From assembly GCF_000003815.2 (NCBI RefSeq), contig NC_049980.1:26969437-27033436 (forward strand): a stretch of 64,000 bases of DNA, in the 5' to 3' direction. Every line of letters begins with the position of its first letter. Position 1 is the first letter of the stretch. The notes beneath the pieces were generated by a model. The model searched no databases and was not told the origin of the DNA. It worked only from the letters and a program-made list of their open reading frames with translations. Shown here piece by piece: positions 46,984 through 60,060 of this stretch. This DNA comes from Branchiostoma floridae (lineage: Eukaryota; Chordata; Leptocardii; Amphioxiformes; Branchiostomatidae). Position numbers and translations under genes: made by a program.

Positions 46984-48189
46984 AAATAGAGTCTTTTAGA
47001 TTAACCTGTACCGTACAGAAACATGCAGTGTCTACTGACATGCTTGCAGGGTGTTTAGCATTTTTAAATTAAAAAAAAGAAAGTATACTATAAACTAGTT
47101 CATCTTTGTCATTTTACTTGAGAAAAAAGATACTGTTGGCTACATAATGATAATGAGTAATGCTTCGAATGAAATATCAAGGTAGCCAGAAACTATAAAT
47201 CAAGGATTTACAGTACGAATTATGTCAGATAGCAGTTAGATAATCTTTAGTGTTGGCTATAGCTTATCACTCATCATCACCACCGTAAAAATTCTTCCAT
47301 TCAAAACCTTATATATATACCTTGAATATAACGAAGTGCAGTAAAGTCCTGATTTGCAAACCATTCTCTAAACGTACGTAAATTCCGTATTGTATGATGA
47401 CTCTATATACAATATGACTCTTTCATCGGTACCTGTGTAAAAAAATCACATAATTAGGAGTTTCTTCTATCTCCGTGGTACTTTCTTGACAATGATGAAA
47501 ACTCACATGTCTTGGATCCCCGTTTGATATGATACACTGAACAGAATTCTAAATGTTTATTCCTAAGCCTTGCCCTGTTGTACTGCTAGAGTGGAGTGCC
47601 AGAAAAAAATCAAGGGGATGCAGTTTGTTACCAAAATGCCAGGTGACGCCCTTCGATAGTGACCATTCCGTGTGGAAGATATTGGCTCATTTTTCTGAGC
47701 GCCGCATTGAAGCAACAAAATGCAACTTATCACTTTATGGTAATCGTGCAACCTTAAAGCTACGTGAATTTTTATGTTCCATTAATTTTCACTGCACCAG
47801 TTGGATCAAGTCACCAAAGTCAGCGATATTTCCTTAATTAAGTTTCAATGGTTAGAAGGGAAAGCAGTTTTGCTTCAAATCGCTAGATGTAGTGTGCTAA
47901 TGTTGCTTCCGCGCATGGAGGACAAAATTATACATCTTTCATGAGCTGTACTGTAGCGCCATCAACCGTTTTTACGACAGCCGTACAACTATAAAGCAGT
48001 GAGGCTTTTTGCACATTCCATTCCCGTTCGTGGATCAATTCACCAAAGCCTGTGATTTTTCTCGTGTGCATTTCAATCATTGACTCTTGCAACCGTGTGA
48101 TTGCGAGATAAATTGAAGCAGCTGATTTCAGTCGAAGCTGTATTTCTCTGAACTTTCTTCCAGATGCACTTTATTTATACGTTAATACC
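46984..48189. other. Intergenic tract, no gene recognised
   Basis: The 94-codon plus frame at 47553-47837 has no recognisable domain. Its end (ATCAAGTCACCAAAGTCAGC GATATTTCC) has a weak echo about 230 bp downstream (ATCAATTCACCAAAGCCTGT GATTTTTC), so it probably belongs to a dispersed repeat rather than a gene. Confidence 0.4.
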
Positions 48190-48490
48190 AAACTAGGCAA
48201 TATAACGTTTTGACATGACGTCGCATGGGCGCCAACATGAAGGCGGGTGCGGATATTTGCATTTCAGTAGATCGTAACTAAATCGTTTCTGACGTCAAGA
48301 GATCCTCTAACCATCTCAAATAACCTCTATTAAGTGGAAGAGAATGTCAGAAGAGTATATGAATATTTACGCAGAAAACGCAGATTTAACGTTTACGGTA
48401 TGGTTCTTTCAAAATGCAATTCAAGGTCAGCAACATGGCGGCCAGCACCTGCCCGCTTCAATTGAAAATGTGAGTGAAAGACTCCGTATG
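48190..48490 (+). repeat. Dispersed repeat, copy a
   Basis: Order of blocks: CGTCGCATGGGCGCCAACAT, GATATTTGCATTTCAGTAGA, CAACATGGCGGCCAGCACCT, GCCCGCTTCAATTGA, GAGTGAAAGACTCCG. The same ordered blocks recur near 53.2 and 60.9 kb. No terminal inverted repeats or coding capacity recognised. Confidence 0.6.
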
Positions 48491-48839
48491 TGCGCCTCAC
48501 GTCAGGATGTCGCGGCGTCTTGTCCGCTGTACAGACGTGAGGCCCGGCCCCCCTCCTGGGAGAACGGGGTGATAATACTGTAATAGGGAGTGGCGTGATT
48601 GGACGTGATGACATTTTGATCGATATAACGGAGGGACCATTTACTTTGAACGTAAAAATTGGACTGGACGCATTGACGCATCGGAATCCGTTTGTGGGAC
48701 GTGCCCTGCATTCCGGTCGGACAATAGTCAGTTGGGGCGGTACGGGGTCAGCACGACAAATTTATAATTTTATAGCTAAAGAATAAACGTAGCCATAATT
48801 TACCCTCCGTGTCAGAGCTGTCACCATGTTGCTGACCTT
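48423..48839. repeat. Perfect 16-bp inverted repeat 385 bp apart
   Basis: AAGGTCAGCAACATGG (48423-48438) and its exact reverse complement CCATGTTGCTGACCTT (48824-48839), both flanked by CTTTCAAAAT-like sequence. They may be ends of a miniature element overlapping dispersed-repeat copy a. Confidence 0.5.
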
Positions 48840-51800
48840 TCAAAATCTTCCAGTAAAACTTTGTCTTCAAGATGATTGGCAAGTATCCAAACATAGGCCG
48901 ACTCTGTTGATTTCACATCCTAAATTTGGCTTTTCATAAAGTCAGATACTTACACAGGTGACACTATGGCTTGGCTGCCCATTAAAGAAAGGCCTAGCTC
49001 GACCATGCAGTATGTATGGTTGTATGCAAGTGATATATATTTACGACAGGAAATGTTTGTGATGTACTTGTCGCAAAAATATTGCAAACTGTATGGTTAT
49101 CTGGCTACGGCAGGCAGGTGCAGTTTTCCTGCAGGCATGGTAAAGGTATTCATATTCTTTACAGTCGGTACGTGTTGTTTTATTTACGACAAGTGCCACA
49201 ACTCCGGTACATGTTACTACTTCAGACATAACTTTTAAGTATGCGGCATTGCCATCGTTGGATGTACGTTATCTGTGTATCATCATTCCTGTGTTTGGAT
49301 GCATGTAATTGTATAGATTCTGGAGTTCTACTTCATACTAAGGCTTCTTGCCCAAGTCAGGCCGTTGAGGTCGGATGTTGTGTGGATGATTATAATGTCC
49401 CACATCATGTCTAATATTTTCCTTTTTTTGTTTTTTTATTTACCTTCGGTGATATTTAGACGAGCATGATAACGTATCTGTTGTTACGTGCTGCCTATAT
49501 TTGCTGTGCTGTGGCATAAGAATGTGTACCGAATATGAGACGTATGTTTAGAACAAGTGCTGAATCTGCGGGACAAAAAGTGAAGCTATTGTCCGCTGCC
49601 CTGATGACATGACAACAAATCACTCAGTAATGTGACGTCCATAGTACAAGTATCCAAACGCAAACATTGTACTGATAGCGTGTAGAAAGACGGCTTTTGA
49701 TATTCTCTTCCCTCTATTAAGCCTAATCAACTGTTCGCTTCGGTGGAAACTTTTAATCTTTTGCCTCGTTATACCATTGCGGGGTGACCGCCATCTTGAA
49801 TCCGCATGGCGAGCACGTCGAACCGAGGTCACGTGAGCATGTCCAATATCCTTTATGTATGTGACAAGAACTTTTAGGTGGCGACCACGCCCACTTCTCG
49901 TTGCTGTAAAACTTGCGCACAAAAGGCCCGTCAATTACAGCTTCCCTGGGCGCACTTCGCCCGGCATTACCTTTTATAGAAGTGTGCATTGTGTTACAGT
50001 GCCGCGTGTTAAAAGTCAAACCAATTCCTTTTTAACGGCACATGCATGTTGATATCACTGACGTACTTTTGAGATTTTCTTTTTCATTAAGCACATACAC
50101 ATGCTGAATACAAAACGTCCCGAACGAAATCGATTTGCTGAAACTCGTCTTTCTCTGTGGGGAACGGATTCCTAACATTATGGTACCCACACACTGACGT
50201 ATAATCGAAGTCACAAAATCATTGGTTTCCGATGTTCCTGGTATGGCATTGTTTCGCCCTGATAATCAATTTTTGTGCTCCCAAGAATACATTGACGGAG
50301 ATACCATACAGCATGGATACAGTGTTCACAGAATGCTATACTACTCTTTCTGTAATATATCCGATGCTATTCTTCCTTGCTGAAGATATAGGTGTTAACG
50401 CCATTAAAACCGAATGTGTCCCGCGCCTACAGAGCCTGCTGGCACGCTCCCAGTACTAATGTTAGATAGCAATCTTCTTCAAATTGCCTATATCAGGAGA
50501 CAGAATTGGCCTGCAATTGCTATCCGATTCTAACAAATCAGTTTAACGTGCTGGATCTATTTCCTTGACACACTGTGTGTGCTCTTAGCTTACCTATGCC
50601 TCTACGTGGTGACAGGTGTAATTCAAGATGCTTGGGTTTACGAAAAAGATGGGGAAACCTGAAGAAAATATAGCGGGGCCAAACCACGAAACACTGCCCG
50701 GGGATAAGCAATCGTCTTTTTGTCTAATTCGGTAGCTCAAGAAAGACAACCACATTACCGGTTTTAAAACACAGTTGTGTTATCTATCGCAATGTCATGT
50801 CATACGAGTATAAGTAGTGTGTGGAGCATACCTAGCCAACCTTATGGTTTATTGGATCAAAGTACAGACTTAAAAGAGTCATGTACAAATCTGTGCCTCC
50901 CTCATACATCCAGAACACAATAGAAAACACTACAAGCACACATTCTCCTATGTGCAAATACTAGTCCACTGATAGCGTATGATGTTCTCACAGGCTGTGA
51001 GAGGTCATTCCCTGTCCATGGTGCTGATTTAACATTCTTGTGAGCACGTGCAGAGATTGATACTGAATTCTGATACTGTAACTTGCTGGAAGACAGTGTA
51101 ATTCGGAAACTGCCTCTCCCATAACTGTATTAACGCATTCTCTGTACCACAAATCTCAACAGCTATCCCTCTCTTAATCGTTATCTATATACCAACAGAT
51201 GAGGACTAATGCTGCAGAACTCAGCGCCCACGGTGCCGTGTGACATCTTTTTATGAGAACACCGTGCCCCGGGACTGCTGATTGGCATTCACAAGACAAC
51301 ATCAGATGGCGCTGTGACATTTTTGCCCTTGGCAGTGACCGGCATCCATATTAAAGTCTGCACTAGCGGGTATCAGTGGCACAGTGATATCGGGATTACC
51401 TCAAACTACCGTGAGGTGCATTCAATTATATGTAATCTTGTTCGATGTGACAGTGTTACCTCGCCATACACTTTTCATATCAATGAAGCGCTCGGGTGAT
51501 AACCGCCATGTTGGTGATCATATTTGCATTGCAATGTATTGCTACTCAAGCGCACACATTTTTGTATTTTTGGGAAGTATTCCTGTGGTATGTCATTCTT
51601 TGAGCTGTAGTCCTTTATGCAAAATGGACACTAATATGTCAGTGGTGACAAAAACGCTATTTATGTCCTACTCTTGACCCTCATTATCATTAAAGACATT
51701 TTAGATATTTTAATTGCCAAACTACAATATTGAACTATTCCAGTCATTTCTATTGATGAATATAGAAGACACTATTATCATAGTGCTGAATGACTCTCTC

Positions 51801-53139
51801 TCCCTCTCTCTCAAAATCCACTCACATCTCTTTTAAGTTATATGCGTTAAAAGTCTTAGACAAAATGAAAAAATGAAAGCTGCTAATGCAAAAAGTGTGA
51901 CACACTTACAATTTAATGTAACCGGATGCCAAAAAAAAACAGATGCTCAACCACCTCGTTGTTAACAGTGACTAAAGATTATACACACTAGGACATTCAA
52001 ACTAGCGAGTTGACGACGACACAAGTGAGTTGAGTTATTCAACTTACGGCTTTACCTAGATTGTGGTTGCTGTCCGTGGTGCTGAATGACATTTACATCC
52101 GTCGCGTTGATTGTGATCTCTTGGTTGACATTCACACTAGCATCTACAGAGAGGCATTATCGCTACTTCTAATATCCCTTAACATTTTACTTTGAGGCAT
52201 GGGCAGTGATTTATGTATCTTTTTCCCCACAGATAATTGTTATCTGAGCTGACAATTGTCCGATGTTATGTCCTTTTACCCTTCTAACCGTGCACTGACA
52301 CCAGAACACCGTGCGTTTATCTTTTAACGGCACTAGTTAGCATTCCTAAGACGTCAACTGAGATTTCGTTTATTACCCAAACGTGAGCTATAGGAATCCT
52401 GAAAAGACAGGGGGAATCGTTAAGAACGAAAAGCTAACAAGAACACAGAGTCATAAAAACATTTCAGACTCGTTTTACGAGGTTTTAAAGGCCTGGTGAG
52501 AAAGGGCGTTGCACTGTCCTTTATGTGTTTCAGTTCTGCAGCTATGTACATGCAGATGATCGTCTGACCTCCTCACCTCACCTCGCCTTGTCGTCCTGTA
52601 GCTGTAGCTGCAATCAGGTCTCTGAAATGTGTGCTGCAAAGACAGATGGCATATAGCCTGTTGGCTACATGTTAAACAGTTACTTGATGAGAAACTCATC
52701 ACCAATCGTTCACATGGAGTCTTTACTTAGCTCACAATTACTGTTGCCACAACACATTCACGAAAAGGGGTGTCATTGTCATGCAACACATACACCTGCA
52801 GTATAGTCAAGAGAGGGAATTTTACTATGCCATGTAACGTTTTATGTTGGGCAAATGCATTAAGCACTACAAAAACAGCCTTAAGGATCTTCCTTGACAT
52901 ATCAGAAGTGTTTGAGGGACTTAAAAATGAGAGTTGTGTTCTTGTCACCTCGTTTCCTTATCGCTCTCGTTGATACAAAGTTACTGATAAAAATTCTATC
53001 GGCGCACATTTCTCCAGCATCGATATTGCTGCCGTAGATAAAAGATGTACCTCGCAGATATTCTGACAGACTTTACAGCAGTGCACGGTTTCTTTATCAT
53101 TAGCCCCATGTGCGCAGTATGCAATCTTTCAAGCGTCAC
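48840..53139. other. Intergenic tract, no gene recognised
   Basis: Only short frames without family signatures or exon-like splice contexts. A partial echo of the 48.2-kb repeat may lie at about 51495-51545 (CCGCCATGTTGGTGATCATA TTTGCATT). Confidence 0.4.
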
Positions 53140-53460
53140 CAGGAATGCGGCGTTTTCACGCGAAGTCGTAGGGACGCCATCATGGAGGTAGAAGAAGCTA
53201 CTACTAGCATTTACATTTCAGTGAATCGTTCCGAACACTTAAAGGTCTTCTGGCCCCCTCAAAAGCCTATATCAAGCGTGTGTAGCTCAAAGAAGAATGA
53301 TACCTTAGGAATACGCCAGACCACAAGAATAATACTTGAAGAATTGGCGAAAAATGCATGATTCAATTAGATGCAAATGAAGGACACCAACATGGCGGAC
53401 GGAGCTTGTCCGCTTCATTGAATTGTTGATCGGAAATATGAGTGAAAGCGCTCCGTGACT
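53140..53460 (+). repeat. Dispersed repeat, copy b
   Basis: GACGCCATCATGGAGGTAGAAG, AGCATTTACATTTCAGTGAA, ACACCAACATGGCGGACGGA, GTCCGCTTCATTGAATTG and GAGTGAAAGCGCTCCG correspond block by block with copies a and c. The 83-codon frame at 53110-53361 lies within it and is not a credible gene. Confidence 0.6.
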
Positions 53461-55619
53461 ACCCCTAACACTGCCTCATTTGCATTGCACGTTAACCATT
53501 ATGCTGATGCATGTATTGGCTGGATATGCACGAACTAAAACAATGTAGAATGGTTAGAGTTCATAGACATAGCCTCATCTTCTCGAACCAAAATAGCAAG
53601 GCATTATACTTGAAATAATACATTATCAGCTGCGTGCCGATATATCCGATGATAACGGACAAACGCAACATGCCTCGCGCTCTCATTTCTGCCAGAGGAT
53701 CCCACCATTATCCAGCACCAACTCTTCCGATAAAACACCAGGTAAATCATCGTATGGAGGGGGGGGGGGGGCTGAATATTGAGTGGGTGGAGTACGGGAA
53801 TCGGATCCTGGATTATTGTCAGGATTGGTTGATTTTCGTCGTGTCTTTAGATTAGATGTGGTTCCATAAATCTTTTTCTAGACTCCTAATATATACATGT
53901 AGTGTATTAGCGATCATGAAATCACTATGGCTGACAGGATCTCCAGTCTTTGACACGGTGACCTACATCTCCCCGCCTGCGGAATGATGAGCGCGCGTGA
54001 GTGATGTGCGTGTCACGAGAATTCACCTGATGCAGCAGGAACACACCTCACGGCTGAGCAGGCACGCCCATGGACATTACTGCCGCCTCAAAACGTGACT
54101 CAAATATTCAATCATGACATGTGGCGGTAGAAACATCAACCCCGCAAGCCGAGGCCCGTACAGTTTCATTGCCACACGGAAGAATTATGATGTTCTGAAG
54201 ATGACCTACATTCAATAAAAATGTTCTTCCTACTTATAGTCCCATAAGAACAAAAAGATGAAGACACACTAGGCTCTTATTTCCGAGCTGAAACGCATGG
54301 GGCTTTTTCTTAAGTAAGCAAACCAATCTTCTAATCTATCACCAATGCCTCGCGCTGACAGAGGCAGTGCAGGAATACTGAATAGACTAAAAACGTGCCT
54401 GCCGTGACCCCAGCCCCTGCACTCAGAGAGAATAGTTGATGCAGAATGACAAAGCTTACTTCCCTCAGCATTTATGACACGATATTTTACGTGGGGAATG
54501 TGTTTTGTAAATGAAGCATATCAAAATTTATGAAGTACAGATTTCAGATAGAATTGGCGAAGGGAAATGGTATTATTCTTGAATTATTTAGCTGCCTGTC
54601 AAATCTAGCACGGCAGTGGAGATATTTATGTCTAGGTCTGGCACAGGTGCATATTGTGATTCTTCCTACTTTAGCTTTTGATAAATCATTGACAAAGTTA
54701 TTTTCAAGCCTGTCTTCTGTTGCACGAAAGATGTACGGCTCGAGATAGATTACGGTCATATTGAGAAAAGTGTTTATCTGTGTGCTAGAGATATTACAGC
54801 AAAAATATGCACCAAAATATGCACCAAAAATATGCACCAAGTAAATTAAGTTACGAGCGAGCAAACAGACGAATGAACAGTCATTCAATGGAAGCGCTAA
54901 GAAAACCATGCCATTGTTATAAATCATCATCATGAATAGACTTGTTCAAATATAATTACATATATCAGCGGAAATATTACCTTACTTATCTATCACTATA
55001 CTATGTATATTTTCATTTTCTGTAACATTGTAAATAAAGTCCATGGCAAGGGACCATTGAGAGATTTTTAAGAATCATCATAAAAAAACTCCTAATAACA
55101 ATATAGTTGTGACTATAATCTAATCAAACATTAAAAACTAGATCTATGTTGCAATGCTCAATGGAACTATGTGTTTAGTGATTGAAGGGAATGATATGTT
55201 GAAGTCCTGAAACAAGCAAAGAGCTTCGACAGAAGAAATATATGATGGTGTAAGCATGGTATTTGGGACATTGAAGTAGAAAATGATATTTGTCCTCAAA
55301 TTTTTTTCAATTTGTGACATTTAATCGTTAATTTCTTATATGCTCAAATACGTTTTCCATGTAAAGATTCACCTGCCAAATCTCTCTAGCGTGGATGATA
55401 AAGATCATGATTAATGCCAAAGACGAATTACATATCTCCTAGCACACATCGCAGGGAGTCCTTTTGTTTCAATGTTAAAACAATGCAATATTCTGTGAAT
55501 ACCTCGTCCCCTGCGGCAATGGCGAAAGCGAAACCCATTGTTACTTACTCTCACATAAACTAATGATTATGCCAACTCGATTGTAACACTATACCAAGTA
55601 TTAGCCCTAATTGTTATGT
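53461..55619. other. Intergenic tract, no gene recognised
   Basis: A poly-G run lies at 53759-53770. The sequence near 55020-55040 (TAACATTGTAAATAAAGTCC) may be a LINE tail. A triplicated short word ATATGCACCAAA occurs at 54805-54840. No exon is supportable. Confidence 0.4.
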
Positions 55620-55740
55620 TAATTAGGATATTAAGTCTTATTCTATACATCTAAATTTATATTGTACTTTATGCAATAGTCGTTGCCATACATTGTACAT
55701 TGTACAATTGTCGTGCAATAAAGTTCTTCTTCATTGAATG
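55620..55740 (+). mobile_element. LINE 3' UTR fragment
   Basis: CATACATTGTACATTGTACA ATTGTCGTGCAATAAAGTTC TTCTTCATT is a typical CR1/L2-like 3' end, with AATAAA and a short simple tail; compare the tails at 33.5 and 37.65 kb. No ORF part remains. Confidence 0.45.
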
Positions 55741-58050
55741 CGTTACACTAGTAATGTTGAAACAGAACCTTCATATTCACGGCCATTAAAAGCAAAGAAG
55801 GTTTTTTTTCGTAAACATTTCCAGAGCATAGCGGTCAGGGAAATTTAGGGAGGCAGGGGCAGGGGCAGAGGTACGGTAAGTTACGTAAGAGGAAAGAGGT
55901 GTGGGGGGGGGGGGGGGTGCTTAAAACTTTCAACTCCCTTGATACTTAAAATGGTACAATCAATGTTCATTACTGTTATTATCATCAATATTGCTGTTCT
56001 TGAAATAGTATAGGTATAGTCATTTTATGTACTGTGAAGAAATAGATTGTGTGTCATCGGTATGATTTTGTATGATTACATCTCATGGCGTCATGCAAAT
56101 ATCAATATTGCAATTCCTTGATTACCAAGCAACGGAAATAAGTCATACTTTATTTATCTTCATTCTATTGATTGGTTCTGTCAGCTGCCTGTAGAAAGTC
56201 CATTGTATCCTTGACACTACAACAAACTAAATTTAGTATGATGTTGGTGGACAGAATAGAAATTATCACAATAACTTTCTATATGACCATGACAGTCGCC
56301 AGAAATGCATATTCTGGTGATCAGTAACTGCCAGATTATAATGTTCATCCTACTAGTTAATTAACTAGTTGGATGAAGCAACATGATGGTTATAGCACTA
56401 GGCCATGTGAGATGGTTATAATACAACACATCACATCAGTTAACGGCCAGACAGTGCGGCCCTATGATTTCCCTGCTCTTGTATTGACTGACTTGACTCA
56501 ATAATAGTTCCACCAAACACGAGAACTACCTTACAATTGAGGTCATTGAAAACTTGCCGGACGACAGTGTCGTAATTGCGACCTGATATTGTAGCATTGA
56601 CTGAACCTGGCCTCGTTATTATTATTGTCCGTGGATTCAGTCATGTATTTTACTACTGCCGCAGACAGACTGGCGGTAAAACATTCCGGATCCCGTATCA
56701 AGTGATTTGTAAGCACAAATCGTCCCTCGTTCAATGATGTCAGTTTCAGGTCAATAGAACCAGTTACAGAGCGCCACGCCCAAACTGTACATGCGTATGT
56801 GTATCTTTTCTTTATTATGTACGTTTATCCCCACTGCATTACGCCCTTAAAAGAGATTATCACATGTCGTATACGAATAGAAATATAAGAAGTGCCGCTG
56901 TAATTGGAAAACTAAATGCCATTTGTTAGACACACAATGGTGAGCTGGAGTCAATCTTTCGCTCGGTTCGATTTTCCTCCTCCAGATAAAGGCCGTGCAC
57001 AAAAGCCCAGGTCCTATGATTAAGTCTGCCGTGGATCATCGATGATTGTTCGGAACAATCCATTGGGTGCGGGCCCAGCTGAGGCCTGGCTTTCTGCTCC
57101 AGCGGCGGTAGAATCAGTATCAGAGTTTAGTCACGTGCCTGACTTGCCCTGTACACACAGCTCCGTCCTCAGGCGCCTTTTGACCTCCGTCAGGCAACCA
57201 CACTCGGACTTGAGACTGGAGACACTTGAGACTGCACCCCACTAATCTTCCTGGACTTCATGACAAAACAAAGACGTACATACAAAATATTTACTTACAT
57301 GTCAATCAAAAGACGGACTTTCTCTAATGTGCTTGGAAATACAGAATCTATAGATGTTTTAACTGTTTTGGAGGCATAGAAATGTGTGGGGAGAATCAAT
57401 ACAAGCTCGGCGACAACATAACGTTATCCCTCATAATATTATATATGTTGAACTGTTATGTCTTTTTAAAACAAACATAATTTCACACAGGCCTTAAGTT
57501 TTTCATTTCATCATTCATAATTCAAATTACATCGTCACGGGAGTTGTCATCATTGACATGTTCTTATCGTTTAAACGAAAAAAAAAGATACTGCAATCGA
57601 AGCCTAATTATGCAAATGATGTCAGAGCGTACTCAATTCAAATCGTAGTACTCCCAGACTCCCCTTTATGAAATACTTAATTAATCGTGTGATAAGAGGT
57701 ATATTGAAGATGAAATGCACTTAAAGCTTCTAACTGGTTTGGCCACATTTGTTATGATGACTCATTTTTCAATTCAACACAAGATGTCAGCATACAACAA
57801 GAAACTATATTTTGTGTGACAGTATACAGTATACTTTCCAATTTTGTAAACGATCCATAAACATGAGATAAAGATAATTGCCATTGCCATTGACATATAG
57901 TTGCCTACCAAAATCTCTTGTCTTTGAGGTTCTCGATTTGGAATGAATAAGTTTTGTTATCGATGTGGTCCGAATTTGGATACATTTAACTCACAATATG
58001 ATATCCAGATAAGTTACATCAGAGTGACGTCTATATTCTTGTCACTGGTA
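55741..58050. other. Intergenic tract, no gene recognised
   Basis: Contains a poly-G run (about 55902-55917) and the 32-bp palindrome at 56345-56376. The frame at 57042-57245 is GC-richer but has no recognisable domain. Confidence 0.4.
56345..56376. repeat. Near-perfect 32-bp palindrome
   Basis: TCATCC-T-ACTAGTTAA directly followed by TTAACTAGT-T-GGATGA: 32 bases that pair with themselves except at one base pair, with no loop. Confidence 0.8.
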
Positions 58051-59330
58051 TTTATTTATTTATTTATTCAAATTGCAACAAGGGCAATACAATGTGGACA
58101 CATAGGCAGCATATGCTGATGTCGTGACCACATACATACATATACAATACAAATCATGACGCTGCACAACAATGGCATAATCAAAAACTAACAACATATC
58201 TAACATGTTAATCTAAAATCAGTCTACAATCTTATTTGCAATATACAATTCGAGTCACAAATGCTTCATATCACAAAAATAGTTTGTTCACAAGTTCGGA
58301 GATCAGAGGTCATCTGGAGGAAAGGCTATGTACAAACAATGTTGGGACTTCCACGGGCGACATCGCATATCTAAATAGCAAAGTACAGGGGGAACGACTG
58401 GAAGTAGCTAAAACCGTCTTGTTGACAAGATGTAAGTATGAAAAGCGGTCGAAAGACTTCTGTTTGTATTGTCGTCGTGACCCGGAGACCCGTTGAGTAG
58501 GAGGGTAGTGGAGAGGGGACGTTCCACGAGACGATGCACAGCTGTTGNNNNNNNNNNNNNNNNNNNNNNNNNNNNNNNNNNNNNNNNNNNNNNNNNNNNN
58601 NNNNNNNNNNNNNNNNNNNNNNNNNNNNNNNNNNNNNNNNNNNNNNNNNNNNNNNNNNNNNNNNNNNNNNGCTGACACCAGCCAAGACGGAGTCTGGTAG
58701 CAAGGATGTTGCTGCGGCGTTCACCAAACCTACGGTACTTCTGGTGATGACGGGCTGACAGCATGTGGTATCTGCACTTCCGTTTGAACAGGTTAAAGGA
58801 GGTGGCTTCCTTCACTTCCTTCGGTAGACTGTTCCACAAACGAGTGGTGTACGGGACAAAGCTGTTCTTGTATGTGTTTGTTCTGGAGTGGGGAACATGC
58901 AAGTGTGTGTCGTTCCGAAGGCGTACATTTAGTTGTCTTTGACTGTTCCTAGTGGTGGGGATTAACGGCTGGAGATGAGGTGGAACAGAACCTGATGTCA
59001 GTTTGTACATAATCAGTAGTCTGTTGTGATCTCTCCTGGCTGCGAGGGTATCCCACTCTAGTTCGTCCAGTAATTTGGCATATGGTGTGCGCACCATCGC
59101 ACCTGAGACAAGACGTCCCGCATGATACTGAACTTGTTCAAGAGACTTGCTGGCAGTGGTACCGATGTTGCTTAAAAGGATGGAAGCATATTCTAGCTTC
59201 GTGCGCACGAGGGTGTTGTAGGCAGTCTCCATGGCTTCACGAGGAAGCTTACTTTGGAGTTTGCTAAGCAGTCCTAGGACTTTCTTTGACTTGCTGGAGA
59301 CCACTTCTGCGTGTTCCTTCCAGCGTAGTA
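58051..59330 (-). mobile_element. 5'-truncated LINE (CR1/L2-like), reverse transcriptase C-terminus
   Basis: On the minus strand from about 59330: RWKEHAEVVSSKSKKVLGLL, YNTLVRTKLEYASILLSNIG, RRDHNRLLIMYKLTSGSVPP, TTRLWNSLPKEVKEATSFNL and FKRKCRYHMLS. These are the conserved thumb/C-terminal blocks after the reverse transcriptase palm (LVR.KLEYA and LWN.LP.E). Palm catalytic motifs and endonuclease are absent because of 5' truncation: an in-frame stop lies just upstream of RWKEH. The frame crosses the 123-N gap at 58548-58670, so its nominal continuity there is not meaningful. The 3' end is GCCCTTGTTGCAATTTGAAT followed by (AAATA)n-like simple tail at 58070-58051. Non-functional copy. Confidence 0.9.
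58548..58670. other. Assembly gap (123 N) inside the LINE
   Basis: Run of 123 N, not a round number, so probably a sized gap. It falls after the FKRKCRYHM block of the LINE, where repeats commonly break assemblies. Confidence 0.99.
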
Positions 59331-59821
59331 TTAGTCACTGGTATTTCCTGGTTAAGTCTGTAAATAGTGTACAGATGTGCATAACTCATTACCTAAATGT
59401 GTATCAGAACTATCAGATTCCCATTAGGTAACTAAACAATTACGAAATTTGCATAATTGTACATTACAATTATGTCATTCCAAGAAAGGCGGTATATATA
59501 GTGAATGTGACATTGCACAGGCAAATAAACCTAGATCATTTCGTTATTAAATGTGCGGATGTTTTCTTGAGATATGAACATTTGTAATATTACAGAACCA
59601 AGGCAAGAAGTCATTATTCAGCATAACCTGACCAAACATACTTAGTTCCTGATAATCAAAAATATAGATTCTCATATAAAAGCTAACAGATACTATTGTA
59701 CTTTATATCAAAATCATTCTTGAATAGACAACAAACAGAACTTTCTTTTCAATCTAGCTTTGAAGTACCATCAAATAGATATTATTTGTCAAAGTAGATC
59801 CAGACTTTTCATTTTAACTTA

Positions 59822-60060
59822 CATCTTAGAGTAGGAGTTCTCTCTGAAGAAGTCTGCAAGTGACATTATAGGAAAGCCATAACGCCAAGCTGGCATGACA
59901 TCATTTTTGGCCAGAAGAACGAGAAGTTGGCAAGAAATCAATGGATGGAAAGACCAGAAGTTCTTCGCGGTCAATTTTTCTCGTCCAATTGCTTTAGCAG
60001 GAAACAGCTGCATTGTCCTATTCTTCCTTGTGACCATAATCTGTGCCCGTGCTGCAGGTA
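59822..60060. other. Candidate exon, strand ambiguous
   Basis: Plus reading: ATG at 59895 then a frame ending GNSCIVLFFLVTIICARAAG at a CAG|GTATTT donor (about 60058), which looks like a signal peptide or signal anchor. Minus reading: acceptor CTGCAG, then a frame ending YGFPIMSLADFFRENSYSK at a strong GAT|GTAAGT donor (59821-59822). Both cannot be right, no family is recognised and no partner exons were found nearby. Confidence 0.2.

Noticed and set aside
53110-53361. 83-codon frame as a small gene
   Set aside because: It lies in dispersed-repeat copy b; the equivalent region of copies a and c is not open in the same frame.
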